A stretch of 64,000 nt of DNA from Panagrolaimus kolymaensis (taxonomy: Eukaryota; Nematoda; Chromadorea; Rhabditida; Panagrolaimidae): contig JAJQJQ010000004.1 in the NCBI GenBank assembly GCA_028622995.1, positions 7,316,001-7,380,000 of the forward strand, read 5' to 3'. Each line of letters begins with the position of its first letter. Position 1 is the first letter of the stretch. A program made the translations under genes and the position numbers. Shown in pieces: positions 46,601-58,340 of the stretch. The notes beneath the pieces are model-generated. The model did not search any database, was not told the DNA's origin, and saw only the letters and a program-made list of their open reading frames with translations.

Positions 46601-46876
46601 GAGGAGAATTTCTAACTCGTTGAAAAGCATGAGGATCAAGACCCAATTCAACTGTAGTGGAGATCTTGAGAGCATGAAGAACCTCGTGTCGAACTTTTCT
46701 TTGTAGATTGATGAGAGATGGCCTAAAATTGAAAAGAATTACTACATATTTCATATAGCTAATAGCCAATATCAGCTTAATCACACGCACAAAAAATTAA
46801 AAAATACTTACTTTTGATAAAGACTTTTAAGCCTAGCAACAAGATCATTTGGATTTTCTTCCATAGTTGTTTCCAT
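43631..46876 (-). CDS. BRM/BRG1-type SNF2 ATPase, short form without bromodomain
   Basis: Five exons: 46876-46812, 46722-46232, 46183-44489, 44442-44018 and 43972-43631. They give 1005 residues. Order: an HSA-like basic region ([10 protein letters not shown] ... [16 protein letters not shown]), six to seven acidic repeats of the form [16 protein letters not shown] (45725-46135), then the SNF2 ATPase with DEMGLGKT (~residue 420), DEGH (~523), 'LLTGTPLQN' and [11 protein letters not shown] (~818). An SnAC-like segment follows ('[25 protein letters not shown]'). The usual N-terminal QLQ and C-terminal bromodomain of BRM (swsn-4 in C. elegans) are absent; BRM proteins are normally ~1400-1600 residues. 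It could be a shortened paralogue. A TTTTTTTAG at 46906 lies 29 bases before the ATG, a likely trans-splice acceptor. Two SNF5 genes lie 34 kb away. Confidence 0.87.
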
Positions 46877-47354
46877 TACGTTAAATATGTTTTTTGTACG
46901 ATGAGCTAAAAAAACACAAACGTTCAAAAGAAAAGTAATAAAGTGTTTGATTGAGAAAAAAAATGAAAAATCAAGTTTTTAGGCTGTTACACTTTTCGTG
47001 GTAAAGTAAAAGAAAGGAGCGGCTTTTTGAATGGATGAAAACAAAAACTATGCTTCTTTTTTTTTGTTGAAAAATAAGTTTATGAAGTTTTGGTATTACA
47101 ACTTTATAACTACGTTTTTTAATTTTAACATTTAAAGGTATTAAAAAAACGCTGTGAAAACAATATGCTTATAATGTATGACATATTGATATGCAATGGT
47201 TTAAAAAAGTATGAGTTTTATTATGAAAGTTCGCTGTTACTTGTTAGATAGAAAATTTTTAATATTCAAGAAACAATTTTATTATTATGGATTTATAATT
47301 TAAACGATACATATTAATTATAACAAAAGGTTGTAAATGTTAATGGAGGATAAA
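46877..47354. other. Intergenic, no gene seen
   Basis: Contains the likely promoter of the SNF2 gene (leftward) and the 3' flank of the Cys/Gly-rich gene. AT-rich and without repeats. Confidence 0.5.
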
Positions 47355-48151
47355 TTATTGAGAAGAAGTGAAGAATTTGGTAGGATTAGATGCAAGTTCT
47401 TTTTGAAGCATGTTAAGTGCTCGACGTTTACGACCCCATCCACATCCACCGCCTCCACAACCTCCTCCGCATCCACCTCCACAGCCTCCGCCGCCGCATC
47501 CGCAACCTCCACCACAGCCGCCACCACCACATCGTTGTCCACCGCCGCAGCCACAGCATCGAGGAGAGCATTGTTGAACATAGAGATTAACGGGAGTAGC
47601 ACATAATCGACAACCACCACCACCGCATCCTCCTCCGCATCCACCTCCACAACCGCCACAGCTTCTTCCACAGCCTCCACCACAACCGCCTCCGCAGCCT
47701 CCTCCACCGCCGCATCCACCTCCACAACCACCACAGCCGCAAGGTCTAATTTGAATGCATCGTGGTGCGCAACATCCGCATCCACCACCACCACATCCGC
47801 CTCCTCCACAACCTCCACATCCGCCACCACCATAGCCACCACCGCATCCACCTCCACATCCTCCTCCACAGCTTCCACAATTACGTTTTACTCGAGAAAG
47901 TTCAGTGGATGATGAAGGAGTAATTTTTACAATGGAAGTAAGCAATGGAGATATTTTAGGAACTGCTTCATCTTGATAATCATTATTTCCATTTCCATCT
48001 ATTGGGGTATTACCATCAAAGGCTTGTAAATCAGCCGCCTAAAAATCTCTCGATATTAAAGTTCAAAATAATAGGTTTTCAAGTATCAAACCTTTGAAGT
48101 TAAAACCATTCCCAAAAAAGAAAAGCAAAAAATAACGGTGGCTGCTTTCAT
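47355..48151 (-). CDS. Secreted Cys/Gly-rich repeat protein
   Basis: Two exons: 48151-48092 (20 codons, signal peptide) and 48038-47355, giving 247 residues. After the signal peptide and an acidic propeptide-like region, the motif SRVKR precedes NCGSCGGG, a probable furin-type cleavage site. The mature part consists of dozens of CGGG and GGGC units, with two conserved non-repeat islands ([14 protein letters not shown] and [22 protein letters not shown]), and ends in RKRRALNML. Codons are GC-rich against an AT-rich background because of the Gly/Cys content. Likely extracellular and heavily disulphide-linked, perhaps cuticle or eggshell; I do not recognise a named family. The long open frame on the opposite strand is a shadow of this repeat. 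Confidence 0.75.
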
Positions 48152-48763
48152 TTTCTCCAAAATAATTGAAACTAATCAAAAAATTGAATACAATATTTGC
48201 AATTTTTGGGAAGCTTAAATACATTTTTCTTTTGCTTCCGGAGCCTCATTTTTTAATCATCCCCGAAAAAAAAGAACGAAAAAAGCTAAAAACCAAAAAG
48301 ACTTGTTTTTATTTGTTTTCCAAAGCTGTCTTCGAATCGAATTGCAAGCTTTTGATTTGACATATCCGGTCTCAAATAGTTTCATTTTTTATTGATCTTT
48401 TGACTTTTTAAGGGAGTTTTTTAAATAAACAAATTGTTTATTTTGCTTTTAAGATTTGCTAAATATCAGTTGCAGCTATTCATCTTTCGGATGACTCATA
48501 ATTGACCAATTCAACGTGTACGTTCAATTGCAATTGCCATGGCATACAGTAGGAGACATGTAAATTATTCATTTCTGCCAAACAACATTTAACCCAAACA
48601 AAAATAGTTTATTTCAAATCAATTAATACATAATTACAACAAGTAAAAAAAACAATTAGTTCATTAATTCATTATCAAATATAGCAAACATCCAAATTCT
48701 TTCTTTCTTTTTATTTTCATGAACATAAGAACTTATAAAATTGTAAGATGATGAGTTAGAACA
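48152..48763. other. Intergenic, no gene seen
   Basis: The promoter side of the Cys/Gly-rich gene and the 3' flank of the deadenylase gene. AT-rich; no repeat or RNA gene was recognised. Confidence 0.5.
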
Positions 48764-50047
48764 TTAAAATAAAATTGTATCAGGAGATCCATCAAAGTTT
48801 GTTGTAAATGACATGCCAAGACCAAACATGTGCCCTTGAAGTTGAGGTGCCATCTAAAAACAACAAAGCAATAATGAGTGGAAAAAGTAAAGAGATAAAG
48901 TCAACTTACATCTTTCCAATATATACCAAAGAATCTTTCACGAAGTCTAAAGAAAGTTCGAGCAGTTAGAAGAGCATCTGAGCCAGCTTGATGTTGATTT
49001 CCAATTCTTTCAATACATAGTTGATCAGCTACCTGCAAAGTGAAATGGATTAAAAGATTAATAAGGCACAAACTCCAAATTTGTCCAAAAAATGATAACA
49101 ACTTACACCTTGAAGACCACCAGGAAACTTTGCAGCTTGAATAACAGGATATTTCATTAACATTTTGATGTCATAAGTGCATGGAAAAAGATGACGATGA
49201 ATTTCAAAGAATTCTGCTTCGGTATCAGGAAGACGAGTAAGAATGGCTTTCATGAGATATCCAAAATCGAAGCATGAATGGAAAGTTAACCATGTAACGT
49301 TTTCATTGACAATCAAGTTGGATGTTGTTAAAAATGCACCAAAGTCTTCAATAAAGATTCCATGATCCTAAAAAAATAACAAAAGCATAAATAAATCAAA
49401 AACTAGTAAGAAAACGTTGTATTAGTTGACAAGCGTCATCATAAAAACAAACAAAAAGTACACAAACTTACAGCATGTCGTTCAAAATCCATACCGGCTT
49501 TCTTCAAAAGTTCAACAGAATCAACAGCATACATATCTTCAGTGAGCGAGAAATGAAAGTTGAATTGCCAAATATCTCCACCGGGTGGTAATTCACCCTT
49601 CGAATTGACAAGACAAAATCCAACTTGAATCAATTTGAGAATATTAACATTGTATGAAATGTGACTGAATTGAAATTCTTCTTTCGATGCAAATGCACCG
49701 ATTGGAGTAGCAACAACACCAGGAAATTCAGTATCAAATGCAACAAATGGATATTCTTTGACGAGTTGACGAATTCTTTCAAATTCTTCTCCAAGGTTTT
49801 CACTCCAAACATCATGAATTACGACACCCTGAGGGAGCGATGATGGATTATTGAACATTGCCATCATTGGTTTGTCTGTTAGAAAAAGAGATTCCATTTC
49901 TTTTTCTTTTTTTTCACCAAAAGGTGATGGATGATGGATCTGAATGTCTCCCTGAAAAAAAAAACTTGTACTGTTAATAAGCGCAAAAACGCAAGATGTC
50001 AAAGTGCATATTCACGTAAAAAAAAACACGAAAATTATTACTACCAT
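48764..50047 (-). CDS. ccf-1: CAF1/CNOT7/POP2 deadenylase of the CCR4-NOT complex
   Basis: Exons 49951-49472, 49367-49107, 49032-48910 and 48853-48764. A likely tiny first exon carries the ATG at 50047-50045 (ATG|GTAGTA), which would give MGDIQIHHPSPFG. DEDD-family catalytic motifs are present: FDTEFPG, 'FHSCFDFGY' and 'HQAGSDALLT'. The CAF1 wording 'PGGLQGVADQLCIERIGNQHQAGSD' is nearly that of human CNOT7. Length after assembly is ~318 residues, normal for CAF1. The enzyme shortens mRNA poly(A) tails in the cytoplasm and partners with NOT1. The AATAAA region falls next to the stop. The 3' exon is just 29 codons and includes the stop at 48764-48766. Confidence 0.92.
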
Positions 50048-50625
50048 AGATAAAGAAGTAAGCTTTAATGGAAGATTGCTATAATAATGGCAACAAAAAA
50101 AAGGATACCCGAAAAATAAATAAAAAAGTTATTTTTTCCAAAAACACACGTTTGGCTTTGATGAAGAAATACGGTATTATTAGTATCTTATTAAATAATA
50201 GCTAAGGAGGTTGGAGCAACAACAAAAATGAGGAATGAATGTTTATGATCACGATCGAGTATAAAAAAAAAAGGAGAAGAAGAAGTTAAATTTCGAAAGA
50301 AAATGTTTTCACAAAAGCATTTCATTCTTGCAACGATTGAAGCCATTATCGTAACACGCAAGCAATTTGAAAATGATGAAACTCTAATTTTTGCTGCGTC
50401 ATTTTTTTGTTTTTTGTTTGTTCGATGAAAATGATGGCTTCCAAATTTGCATATTCCATTTTTCAACAACCACCTTCAAAATCGATATAAGTACTCTTCA
50501 TTTTTTGTTTGTTAGAGATTTCTTTTATCATCGTCGTCGCTGCTGTTAATCGTTGCTGCTCCTGCTTCTTTTGAACGTATTTCGTGTCTTGTTTTTTGTG
50601 AATCAATCAACAAATCTTCATCATC
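50048..50625. other. Shared promoter interval between divergent genes
   Basis: The divergent spacer between the deadenylase (leftward) and the MSP-domain gene (rightward). A pyrimidine- and GTTGCTGCTCCTGC-rich patch at 50530-50580 lies just before the MSP-domain ATG and is probably its 5' UTR. No other feature was seen. Confidence 0.45.
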
Positions 50626-51112
50626 ATGTCTACTTCTGCTCTTGCTGTTGAACCACCTGTTTGTCCTATTTCAGCTGCTGGTGGAAAATCTAAGCATAAG
50701 CTTATCAATCAATGTTCTGCTCGTTTAGCCTTCAAAGTTAAATCATCAAATAATTCAAATTATGGTGTTAATCCTATTTTTGGTTTTTGTGGTGTTGGTG
50801 AAACTGTTGATTTGGAAATTACTCGAAAGGTACGTTATCTGTTTTTATAAAGCACTTTGTTTGCTGCTGATACTCATGGTTTAACGATGAATGCTCTCTC
50901 GCTATTGTTTTTATGTTTTTCACTGTAATCTTTTCTTACATTTTTACAACCTTTTTTTATTTTAGGCTGGCAAACCAAAAGCTGATAAACTTATCCTAAT
51001 GTTCAATCAAGCTCCTGATGATGCAACTGATCCAAAACTATTCTTTGAAGCTAATGCACCTAAAACCGATCTCACTGGTGAAGTTATTCTCAAACTTTCT
51101 GCTGCTGAATAA
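50626..51112 (+). CDS. Single MSP-domain protein, sperm-protein type
   Basis: Exons 50626-50829 and 50966-51112 give 116 residues. The MSP fold is apparent: 'PVCPISAAGGKSKHKLINQCSARLAFKVKSSNNSNYGVNPIFGFCGVGETVDLEITRK' and 'PKADKLILMFNQAP'. This is the wording of the short SSP/MSP-domain class in nematode sperm rather than MSP itself (127 residues). These proteins are made in spermatogenesis and act in the amoeboid cytoskeleton or signalling. The intron ends in TTTTTAG. AATAAA is near 51209. The gene is compact and free of the AAACTG motif. Confidence 0.88.
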
Positions 51113-53874
51113 TGATGTGAAATGCTTCAAATGAAAACAACATCATTCTTTTTGTTTGTATGTATGTATAATAATTGTCTAATATTTAGGTTTATATGTT
51201 TATGTAATAATAAATCTTAATCCTTTATACATACATGTTTTGGGTTTTCTGGAGGAGATACACGATGAGAAGCAAAATGGCACACTTGGTTTACAAATTC
51301 TATCTCGTTCAATTATCTTGCAATTATTATGCTTAGATGTTTGTGATCTTTAACATGTATGCGTTGAATGGAAGCTATAGCGATACTTTTACTTTACAAC
51401 TTCATCCCGCCAAATTTTTTCCCCATATCATTTTTGTTGCAATTTATTTTTATCACCGATTGATTATTCATTGATTGAATTCCTTCTCTCATTCTCTTCT
51501 TCCAAATACAGCAAGCAAGAAGCAAGAAAGCATTTTCTCACATAAAAAAAACTATAGGATGGCTAACAACGTTGTTGTTTAACGACGACGATGACAATCA
51601 TGAAAAAAAGTTTGTGTTAAGCTTTAAAAAAATTCCATTCTCGAGATGAATGCTTTTTATTTTTTTGTGTTGTCATTATATTGTTTTTTTTTCTTCTTCA
51701 ATCCTCCTCCTCTGCTTTTGCTTTTTTTGAATTTGATTTTTTGATGTTGCTGCTGCTAATGCTTCTTCTTCGAAACTTTATATGTATTTGTTTTTCATTC
51801 TCAAGAATGAAGGCGCTGCTGCTATCCTTCTTTCTTCCTTTTCCGGAGACGACAACAATATTTTCTCGACGGTGAAAGAAAGAAAGAGACACACCTAATT
51901 TTTATTTTTACTTTTTTTATTTTACAAGGCGTTGGCAAATTTTTTTTGAGATGATGATGATTAATTTTTTTTCCCACTGCTTTACTGAATGAATGAATGA
52001 ATAACTGAAATTTTTGATGAACGTATATGTTAAGCTTGGTGATGATTATAAGGTGATATGAGTGAGTGGGATTATATGTATGTACATAGGTAGTTGCGAA
52101 ATGGGTTTACGATTGCCCAATTTTTTTTTAGGATAACTGTTTATTGTGAATTTAGAAAGCTAAATATGTAATTGAGGAATTTATCCAACCAAAAATGGTG
52201 GTATTGTAAAAAAAAACTGGGAATGTCTGCAGTATTAAAATACTCTTTCAAGAAAGTTGAACGAGTATTACAAAAATTTGAGATGGCTTTAAACTGTCCT
52301 CAGTAAAGTTTTATAGGGCATTCCCAAGTTTTCTTTTATTTTTTGAATATATTTTTAACTGTCATTTAATGGTTTGGAAATATGTAAACAAGAAGAATCG
52401 TTTTATTTCTTCCAAGTTTTTACATTTATGTATGCTTCAAAAAAGAGTTGAAGCTTAATTTTCTTATAAACATGGTTTCTCCTTCGTTTTTCTAAATTTG
52501 TTAATTTTAACTAAATTTTTTGAAGTTATTTTTATAATATTTTTTGAGGCATTTTTCACTGTCAAAAAAAGGAGAAGTCTAGTTTTTGAACCATAGCGAA
52601 CTGGTGAACTTTATGGTTGCTTAAAAGCTAACATAAGTTATTGATTTCCAAAAAGGATGATGGGTCGAGGATTAATTAGACTCAAAAATAATTTATAACT
52701 GGACTCCATAATGATAAGGTGTTAAAAACTGAATTCGAGCGTTCCAAATAAAAGTTTGTTTTTATTTTGTTTTGGCCTAAATTAGTGTACTTTTTTTTCT
52801 TAAACTGAGCACTTTGAAGTAGCAATGATTTAACCCTAAAAGTTTAAATTTGATTAACTTTTTTTCTCTTATTTTTATTGTCCTTTTTTCTTGTTGCCCG
52901 CGGTTTTTGGGCTTCCTTGTTTGTTACTTTTCCTATTCTCATCATTCATCTTTTTTTTGTGTGATTATTTTTATTATTATGGACGCAAATTAATGAACAT
53001 GTTTGTAAGCAAAAAAAAAATATTGTGTCATCGTTTTTTTTTCTCCATGTCCTCTTCTCCTTCTTCTTTGAGCTCAAAGTGATAAGAGACTGATTTCCCC
53101 TCGCTGCTTTTTTCAAAGAATGTTAAAAAAAAAGTTTTTATGCTGCTTGCTTTAATTATTTTTCGACTTTGACCAATAAATACGTGAAAAAATGCAAAAT
53201 AATAGCCCTTTGACTACAAAGCCGTAATATTTTTTTTGCTGACTTTTATTTTCTCGAGAAAAAAAACTATATATAAACTGTCTTCTTAAGATTTTGGTTG
53301 GGTTTTTCTTTTAAAATATTTATTTATTTATTTCGTTATCCTTTTTTGCTTTTATAACGTCATTTAATTTAAATGTACGAGTCAAAAACTGTAAGAACCT
53401 TTGAAGAAAGGAAAAAATAAACTGTTTTACGATGATTAAATTTTGTATAGACAAAAGTTTTGGATTCTAACCATTTTTTTTGTGTCGATAAACCCTATAA
53501 ATTTTTTTTCTTATTAACTTGTACTGTGTAGTAGCCATTTGAAACTGATGCAAAAGAAAGGATGTAAATAATAAATATAACAAAAAAGATAAATAATAAC
53601 TGGTGTTCCATTAAGCTTATCATTTGGGGTTTAACGTAAAAAAATTTTTGTTTCACTCAACAAAAAAAAAATGAGTTTTTTTGTCCGTTTTTTTTTTTGC
53701 GCCAATCGTAAAACAAAAATTCCACTTCTCTCAAAACATAAAATTTGAACGTTTTAACAACTGAGTTTGTAGACGGATAGTTTTATTGTAAAATTAATTT
53801 AACTTTTCGCGAAATTCCTTTGAAACAAAAAATTTTATCAAAAAATTATTTTTTAACAAAAATTTCTAGAAACC
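51113..53874. other. Long intergenic; left part plain, right part in motif field 3
   Basis: 51.1-52.1 kb shows pyrimidine/purine tracts and no recognisable feature. From about 52.13 kb AAACTG motifs start and continue to the cytochrome b561 gene. Frames here (for example 51681-51875) are low complexity. Confidence 0.5.
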
Positions 53875-56500
53875 ATGTATTCAACTGCCGCAGCAGCTGA
53901 TGCATATCCAAATGAAGTGGATGTAATTCTTCCACCTATGGAAGATCAAAAAGTCGAGCAAAAAAAATATGAACAATCAATGAAATATTTTGATTTTATT
54001 GCTTTAATCGCTCATGGAGTTGGAATTATTATGGTTGCTTTAAGTGGTAAGCATTTTTGCAACGCAGGGAAATTAACTAAATACTAAAAATGAGTTTTTT
54101 CCAAACAAAATATTGCAAAACTAAAATTAGCGAACCTTATTTAAACTGTCTACCTTTTTGTGCCTTTGAAAACTTATTTTTTATAGGTTTTCTTTTTGGA
54201 AGTGCTTTCAATGGATTTCATTGGTATGGCGAAGCAGCAATAAATGGAGGATTAAGAAATTATCATGGATTTTTTATGACCATTTCATTTGTTTTTTGTC
54301 AAGGCGAAGGTTAGTTAGTTGTAAACTGGCATTCAATATTCTTAATTCTTTATTTATGTATGTAACTCAAATAAATTTTAGCAATAATTTCATATCGAAT
54401 TCATCGACATGAATATAAACTTTTATCCAAATTAATTCATGGCATTTTACATTTATGCGCCATTGGATTTGGTGGATTTGGTTTAGCTGCAATGATTCGA
54501 GATAAAACTTTAAGCAACGCCAAACATTTAACTTCATTTCATGGATGGATTGGCTCTATTTTAATTATAGTTTATATTATTCAGGTGAGAAAATAAATTT
54601 GCAAATACTTTATATAAACTGGGTTCATTTTGTGGTCCGAGAGAGTAAAACTGGAACAAAATATTCGTTTTTTGTTTTGTTTAAAAATGAAATATTAAAA
54701 CTTAATCCAAAATTTAAACAATATTTTGCGAGAAAAAAAGCAAACTGAGATCGGCCTTCACTTCTTAAAAACTTTCTTAACTCCCATTTTTTTCTTTGAA
54801 AATAAATTTAACTATTCACTCAAATACTTTTATTAAAAATCAAAAAAATTATTTTTTATAAGCATTTATTATTCATTTTTATTAGAATTTTTTAAACTGT
54901 TCTTGATATTCAAAACTTTTTTTTGTTTTTATAAAAATGAAAAAACAAAGTCATGTGAAATTTGATGGCAAGCTATGTTGTTGGAAAACTGAAAACATAA
55001 TTTTTTTCTTTAATAATTTTTTCTTAAACTGTTGAAAAGGAGACGTTTCTTTTTTTAAATGAACATGAAAACCTTTAAAAAAAATAACAGGTTTTTACAA
55101 ACTGTCATAGTTATTTTTTGGTTTATAAACTGGCTTCTTCCAAAATATCAATTCACTTATTTTTAAGTTCGGTATTTAAATTTTAATTAAAACTGTGCGG
55201 CAAAGAATTTGACATTTTTTTTTATTCCCAAAAATTTTATTTTGAGATGTTTAAGATTCGATGAGACAGAAAAGAATTTAATTTTGATATTATTTTTTAG
55301 TTTATTGGCGGTTTCATTAATTATGGATTTCCTAAAACTCCATTGAATGTTCGAAAAGGGTTTCTTCCATGGCATACTAAAATTGGAGCCTTTTTAATGT
55401 CATTGGCTGTGATTCAACTTTGCATTGGACATAATTATATTCATATTCCTGGAAATCCTGCAGGTTGTGAAGCCACTTTAAGCTGCGACAACCATCTCGA
55501 TTTCATTCATAATTTCTCTGTGCTTTCGGTGATTTTATATTATATGTTGATTTTGGTTTTAATTGGTAAACCTGAATGGAAAAGACGTCAAACAATTGAT
55601 GAAAAAAAGAATCATTAAAAAAAGAAACATTTTTTTTCATTTTTTGTTTTTTTTTTTTGCTTTAAAATTTAATAATAATTATAATTATTTTTTTTTAAAA
55701 AGAACACTGCCATTTTTTTATTTTTCTTAATTGTTGTAATAACATTTTTTAAATGGTATATTTATTTTAACTGCGTTTGTTTTTTACATTTGGGGAAATA
55801 TTATTTAACTGTTATTTTATTGTTTGTTATTTAAAGGTGTTTCAAAAAACTGTATTTCTTTTAAGAACGCGGTGGAGATATATTAATTTTTAAAGAATTT
55901 TAAATAAATTAAATTAAAATGATACTTTTTTTTGGAGAACAAATAATAAAAAACTATGAACCATGAAAGTTCCGAAAAAAAACTGTTGGTTAATAAAAAT
56001 GGCCTGAAGAATTTGTCGCTCATTTTGATCCTTGTTTTTTAGTTTTCTGAATTCAAATCAATAACAAAACTGTATTCAACATACCCGACATCTTAAAATC
56101 ATTGTTTTTTAACCTGTAAGCACCCGTTTTTTAGGCATATACAAATTTCAATAACTTCATGTTTTATTGAAAATATTAGAAAAAAAACTGCAACATGATT
56201 TAATTCGCCGCAATCATTTAAGCAACGTTTTATTAAATTTTAACTATCTCATTTAACATTTTTGGGTTTAAAAAACTGCAATATCAAAAAATTGTAGGGC
56301 ATTTATATTTTCACTTTCAAACTGTTTCCATAGTTATTTAATTTTTTAAAGAATTTAAAACTGTTATTTCTTGCAAGATTGTTCAAATTTTTTATTCAGC
56401 TATAATGAAGCTTTTTAAGGTACTTCGGGCTTATTTTTTTATTAACTGTTGACTTTTTTTGGTTTTTGTAAAAAAAACTTTCATATTTAAAAAAACTGAG
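52130..56500 (+). repeat. Polarised motif field 3 (AAACTG on the + strand)
   Basis: WAACTG recurs on the + strand from about 52,136 to 56,497. Examples are near 52217, 52293, 52360, 52702, 52731, 52804, 53278, 53391, 53422, 53602, 54149, 54330, 54625, 54896, 55030, 55105, 55132, 55192, 55771, 55852, 55983, 56187, 56327, 56360 and 56495. It covers the introns and both flanks of the cytochrome b561 gene and is less dense than field 2. It begins about 1 kb after the MSP-domain gene and ends before the broken F-box-like gene. Confidence 0.8.
53875..55618 (+). CDS. Cytochrome b561-family transmembrane ascorbate-dependent reductase
   Basis: Four exons: 53875-54046, 54187-54309, 54382-54584 and 55301-55618. 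They give 271 residues. Six hydrophobic helices are present. The four haem-ligand histidine contexts are readable: 'NYHGFFM', 'LIHGILHL', 'SFHGWIG' and 'PWHTKIG'. The family carries electrons across vesicle or plasma membranes from cytosolic ascorbate to ferric iron or monodehydroascorbate. The C-terminal loop has 'CEATLSCDN'. The last intron (716 bp) is full of sense-orientation AAACTG motifs. The first Met in frame, before an acidic cytosolic N-terminus, is taken as the start. Confidence 0.88.
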
Positions 56501-57304
56501 TATTTGTAGTCTCAGGGAATTAGTTTTTTGGTTTTCTATCATTCAAATTTGTGGGATTAATAATTCTAAAAATAAACTTTAAATTGCTTCAATCTTCCAA
56601 GATTAAAATATTTTTAACAAATATAATTATTAAAAAAAAACGGACAATGAATCAAAAAAATAAATAAGAAGAAGCTCTTGACAGTATTGTTTCCTAAGAA
56701 AAAAAAGAGGTGAAAAAAAGAAAAAAAGCTTCCGATGACTATTTCATTTTTATAAAAAAAAATTTGTTTGAAACAAACACTTTACGCTTGCTTTTTCCAT
56801 TTTCTATTTTTCATTGTGAACAACATTCGGAGTCTCATCATCCTCATAATCGTCAACAAAAATTCAATATTGATTATTAAAAAAATCATCCCGATCAAAT
56901 TAAAATTAACTGATTGAAATCATTTTCTGTTTTGTAAAAATGTTGGTTTGTAAACTTTGTGATTAAATTAAATGGTGATCATGAAGGTTTACAGCAAAAA
57001 AGATAGTTAAGCATTTTACAAGCTCGAATTAAAGCTACTGATTGCTTATGCTTATTGATTGATTCGTGATGGATAAAAGTTGTCGTTTTTACTCTTCTTT
57101 TATTTATTTTTGGTTTGAATTTGGCAGAAAACAAAAACTGTGAAAAAGTGTAATTCGGCCTTTCACTTTCCAAAAATTGCTTTGAGGCATACATACTCAT
57201 GTGCTTTATGGTCAACAAATAAGCCATTACTCGTAAATAAACCATAATTTTTTAATCGTCTGGCTCATAACCATCCAAACTAATACCACAGCGAAATAAA
57301 GAAA

Positions 57305-58340
57305 ATGGAAGATTTACCCTTTTCTTCAAATTCCAAATATTCTTTTATTTCTCCACGCCATCAATTTTTTCTCTTCCAAATCCAATTATTTCATATATTT
57401 CTGAAACCCCAAAATCACCCAAAGGACTTCAAAATCTTCAACAAAGCTGCAAATATTTTTTTTCTAAAAATAAAATTGTTTTAGTCGATGGAAATTTTAC
57501 TTGGGAAAAAAATAATTCATTGTGTTATTGGTTATCAACAGAGCTGTCGATTTTTCGATTTTCGATTCGATTTTCGATTCGATTTTTCGATTTTCGGTGC
57601 ACCGAAATGAATCGAAAATCGAAGCTTCGATTTTCGGTCCACCGAATCGAAAATCGAATCGAAGAAATTTCGATTTCGATTCGGTGCACCGAAAATCGAT
57701 TCGACGAATTTTCGATTCGATTTTCATTTTTTACTAATATTTACGCTTTTTATGGTTCATAATATGTTTAAATGATTTTAAATAACCCCAAAAACAACTA
57801 TAAAGGCGATTTGGCGTACACTTTTACCTTTCAAATAACTATTTTAATTTTAAAAAAATCCAAGAAATTACTTAGAATGAAATAAATTTATTATTAGCTG
57901 GTGGAAAAGTAATTGATTTGCATTTATGGTTAGTTAAAATTCGAGATTCTCAAGGAATTCCAGTTTCAATCGATAATATTTTATCCAAAGTTCCCCAAGC
58001 CAAATCAATTTTTTATGCAAACGAATGCGAAATATTTTCTTCAAAAACTTTTGAAAAGCTTAATTCTTTGAAATTTAAATCAAAAATCGACTTTTTTTTT
58101 GTTCACATTTTTAATGTTTCTGGAATTCTTGATGCTTCGCCATTAACTGAATTTATTAAAAGAAATTATGAACCAGTTAGAACTTATTGCAAAGCAATGT
58201 TTTGCATTAAATTTACCGCTGAAAAATTATCTCAAATAAAATTCAAAAAAGGTTTAATCAACCAAACTCACTCTTTGAAATGTCACGTTGTTTGTGAATT
58301 CAATGTTCCACCATTCCGAATTTATAATCATGAAATATGA
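57305..58340 (+). pseudogene. Broken F-box-like gene of a nematode-specific family
   Basis: The first part (ATG 57305) reads MEDLPFSSNSKYSFISPRHQFF and then loses frame at a T6 run (57365-57370). One more T would continue into 'SLPNPIISYISETPKSPKGLQNLQQSCKYFFSKNKIVLVDG' (shown only to locate the join), typical of F-box-like proteins I associate with panagrolaimids. At 57546 a TTCGATTTTCGA repeat interrupts the gene, and the expected middle domain is missing. The C-terminal exon resumes at about 57,890 ('VKIRDSQGIPVSIDNILSKVPQAKSIF') to the stop at 58340 and is intact. The pattern indicates a pseudogene. Confidence 0.72.
57546..57730. repeat. TTCGATTTTCGA palindromic satellite-like repeat
   Basis: About 185 bp made of variants of TTCGATTTTCGA and ATCGAAAATCGA with embedded TTCGGTGCACCGAA palindromes. 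The array is self-complementary and could form cruciforms. It sits inside the broken F-box-like gene, so it may have grown there after inactivation or helped cause it. Confidence 0.8.

Noticed and set aside
47318..47878. Long Val/Ala/Asp-rich frame overlapping the Cys/Gly gene
   Set aside because: It is the shifted-frame shadow of the GGC/TGT-rich repeat.
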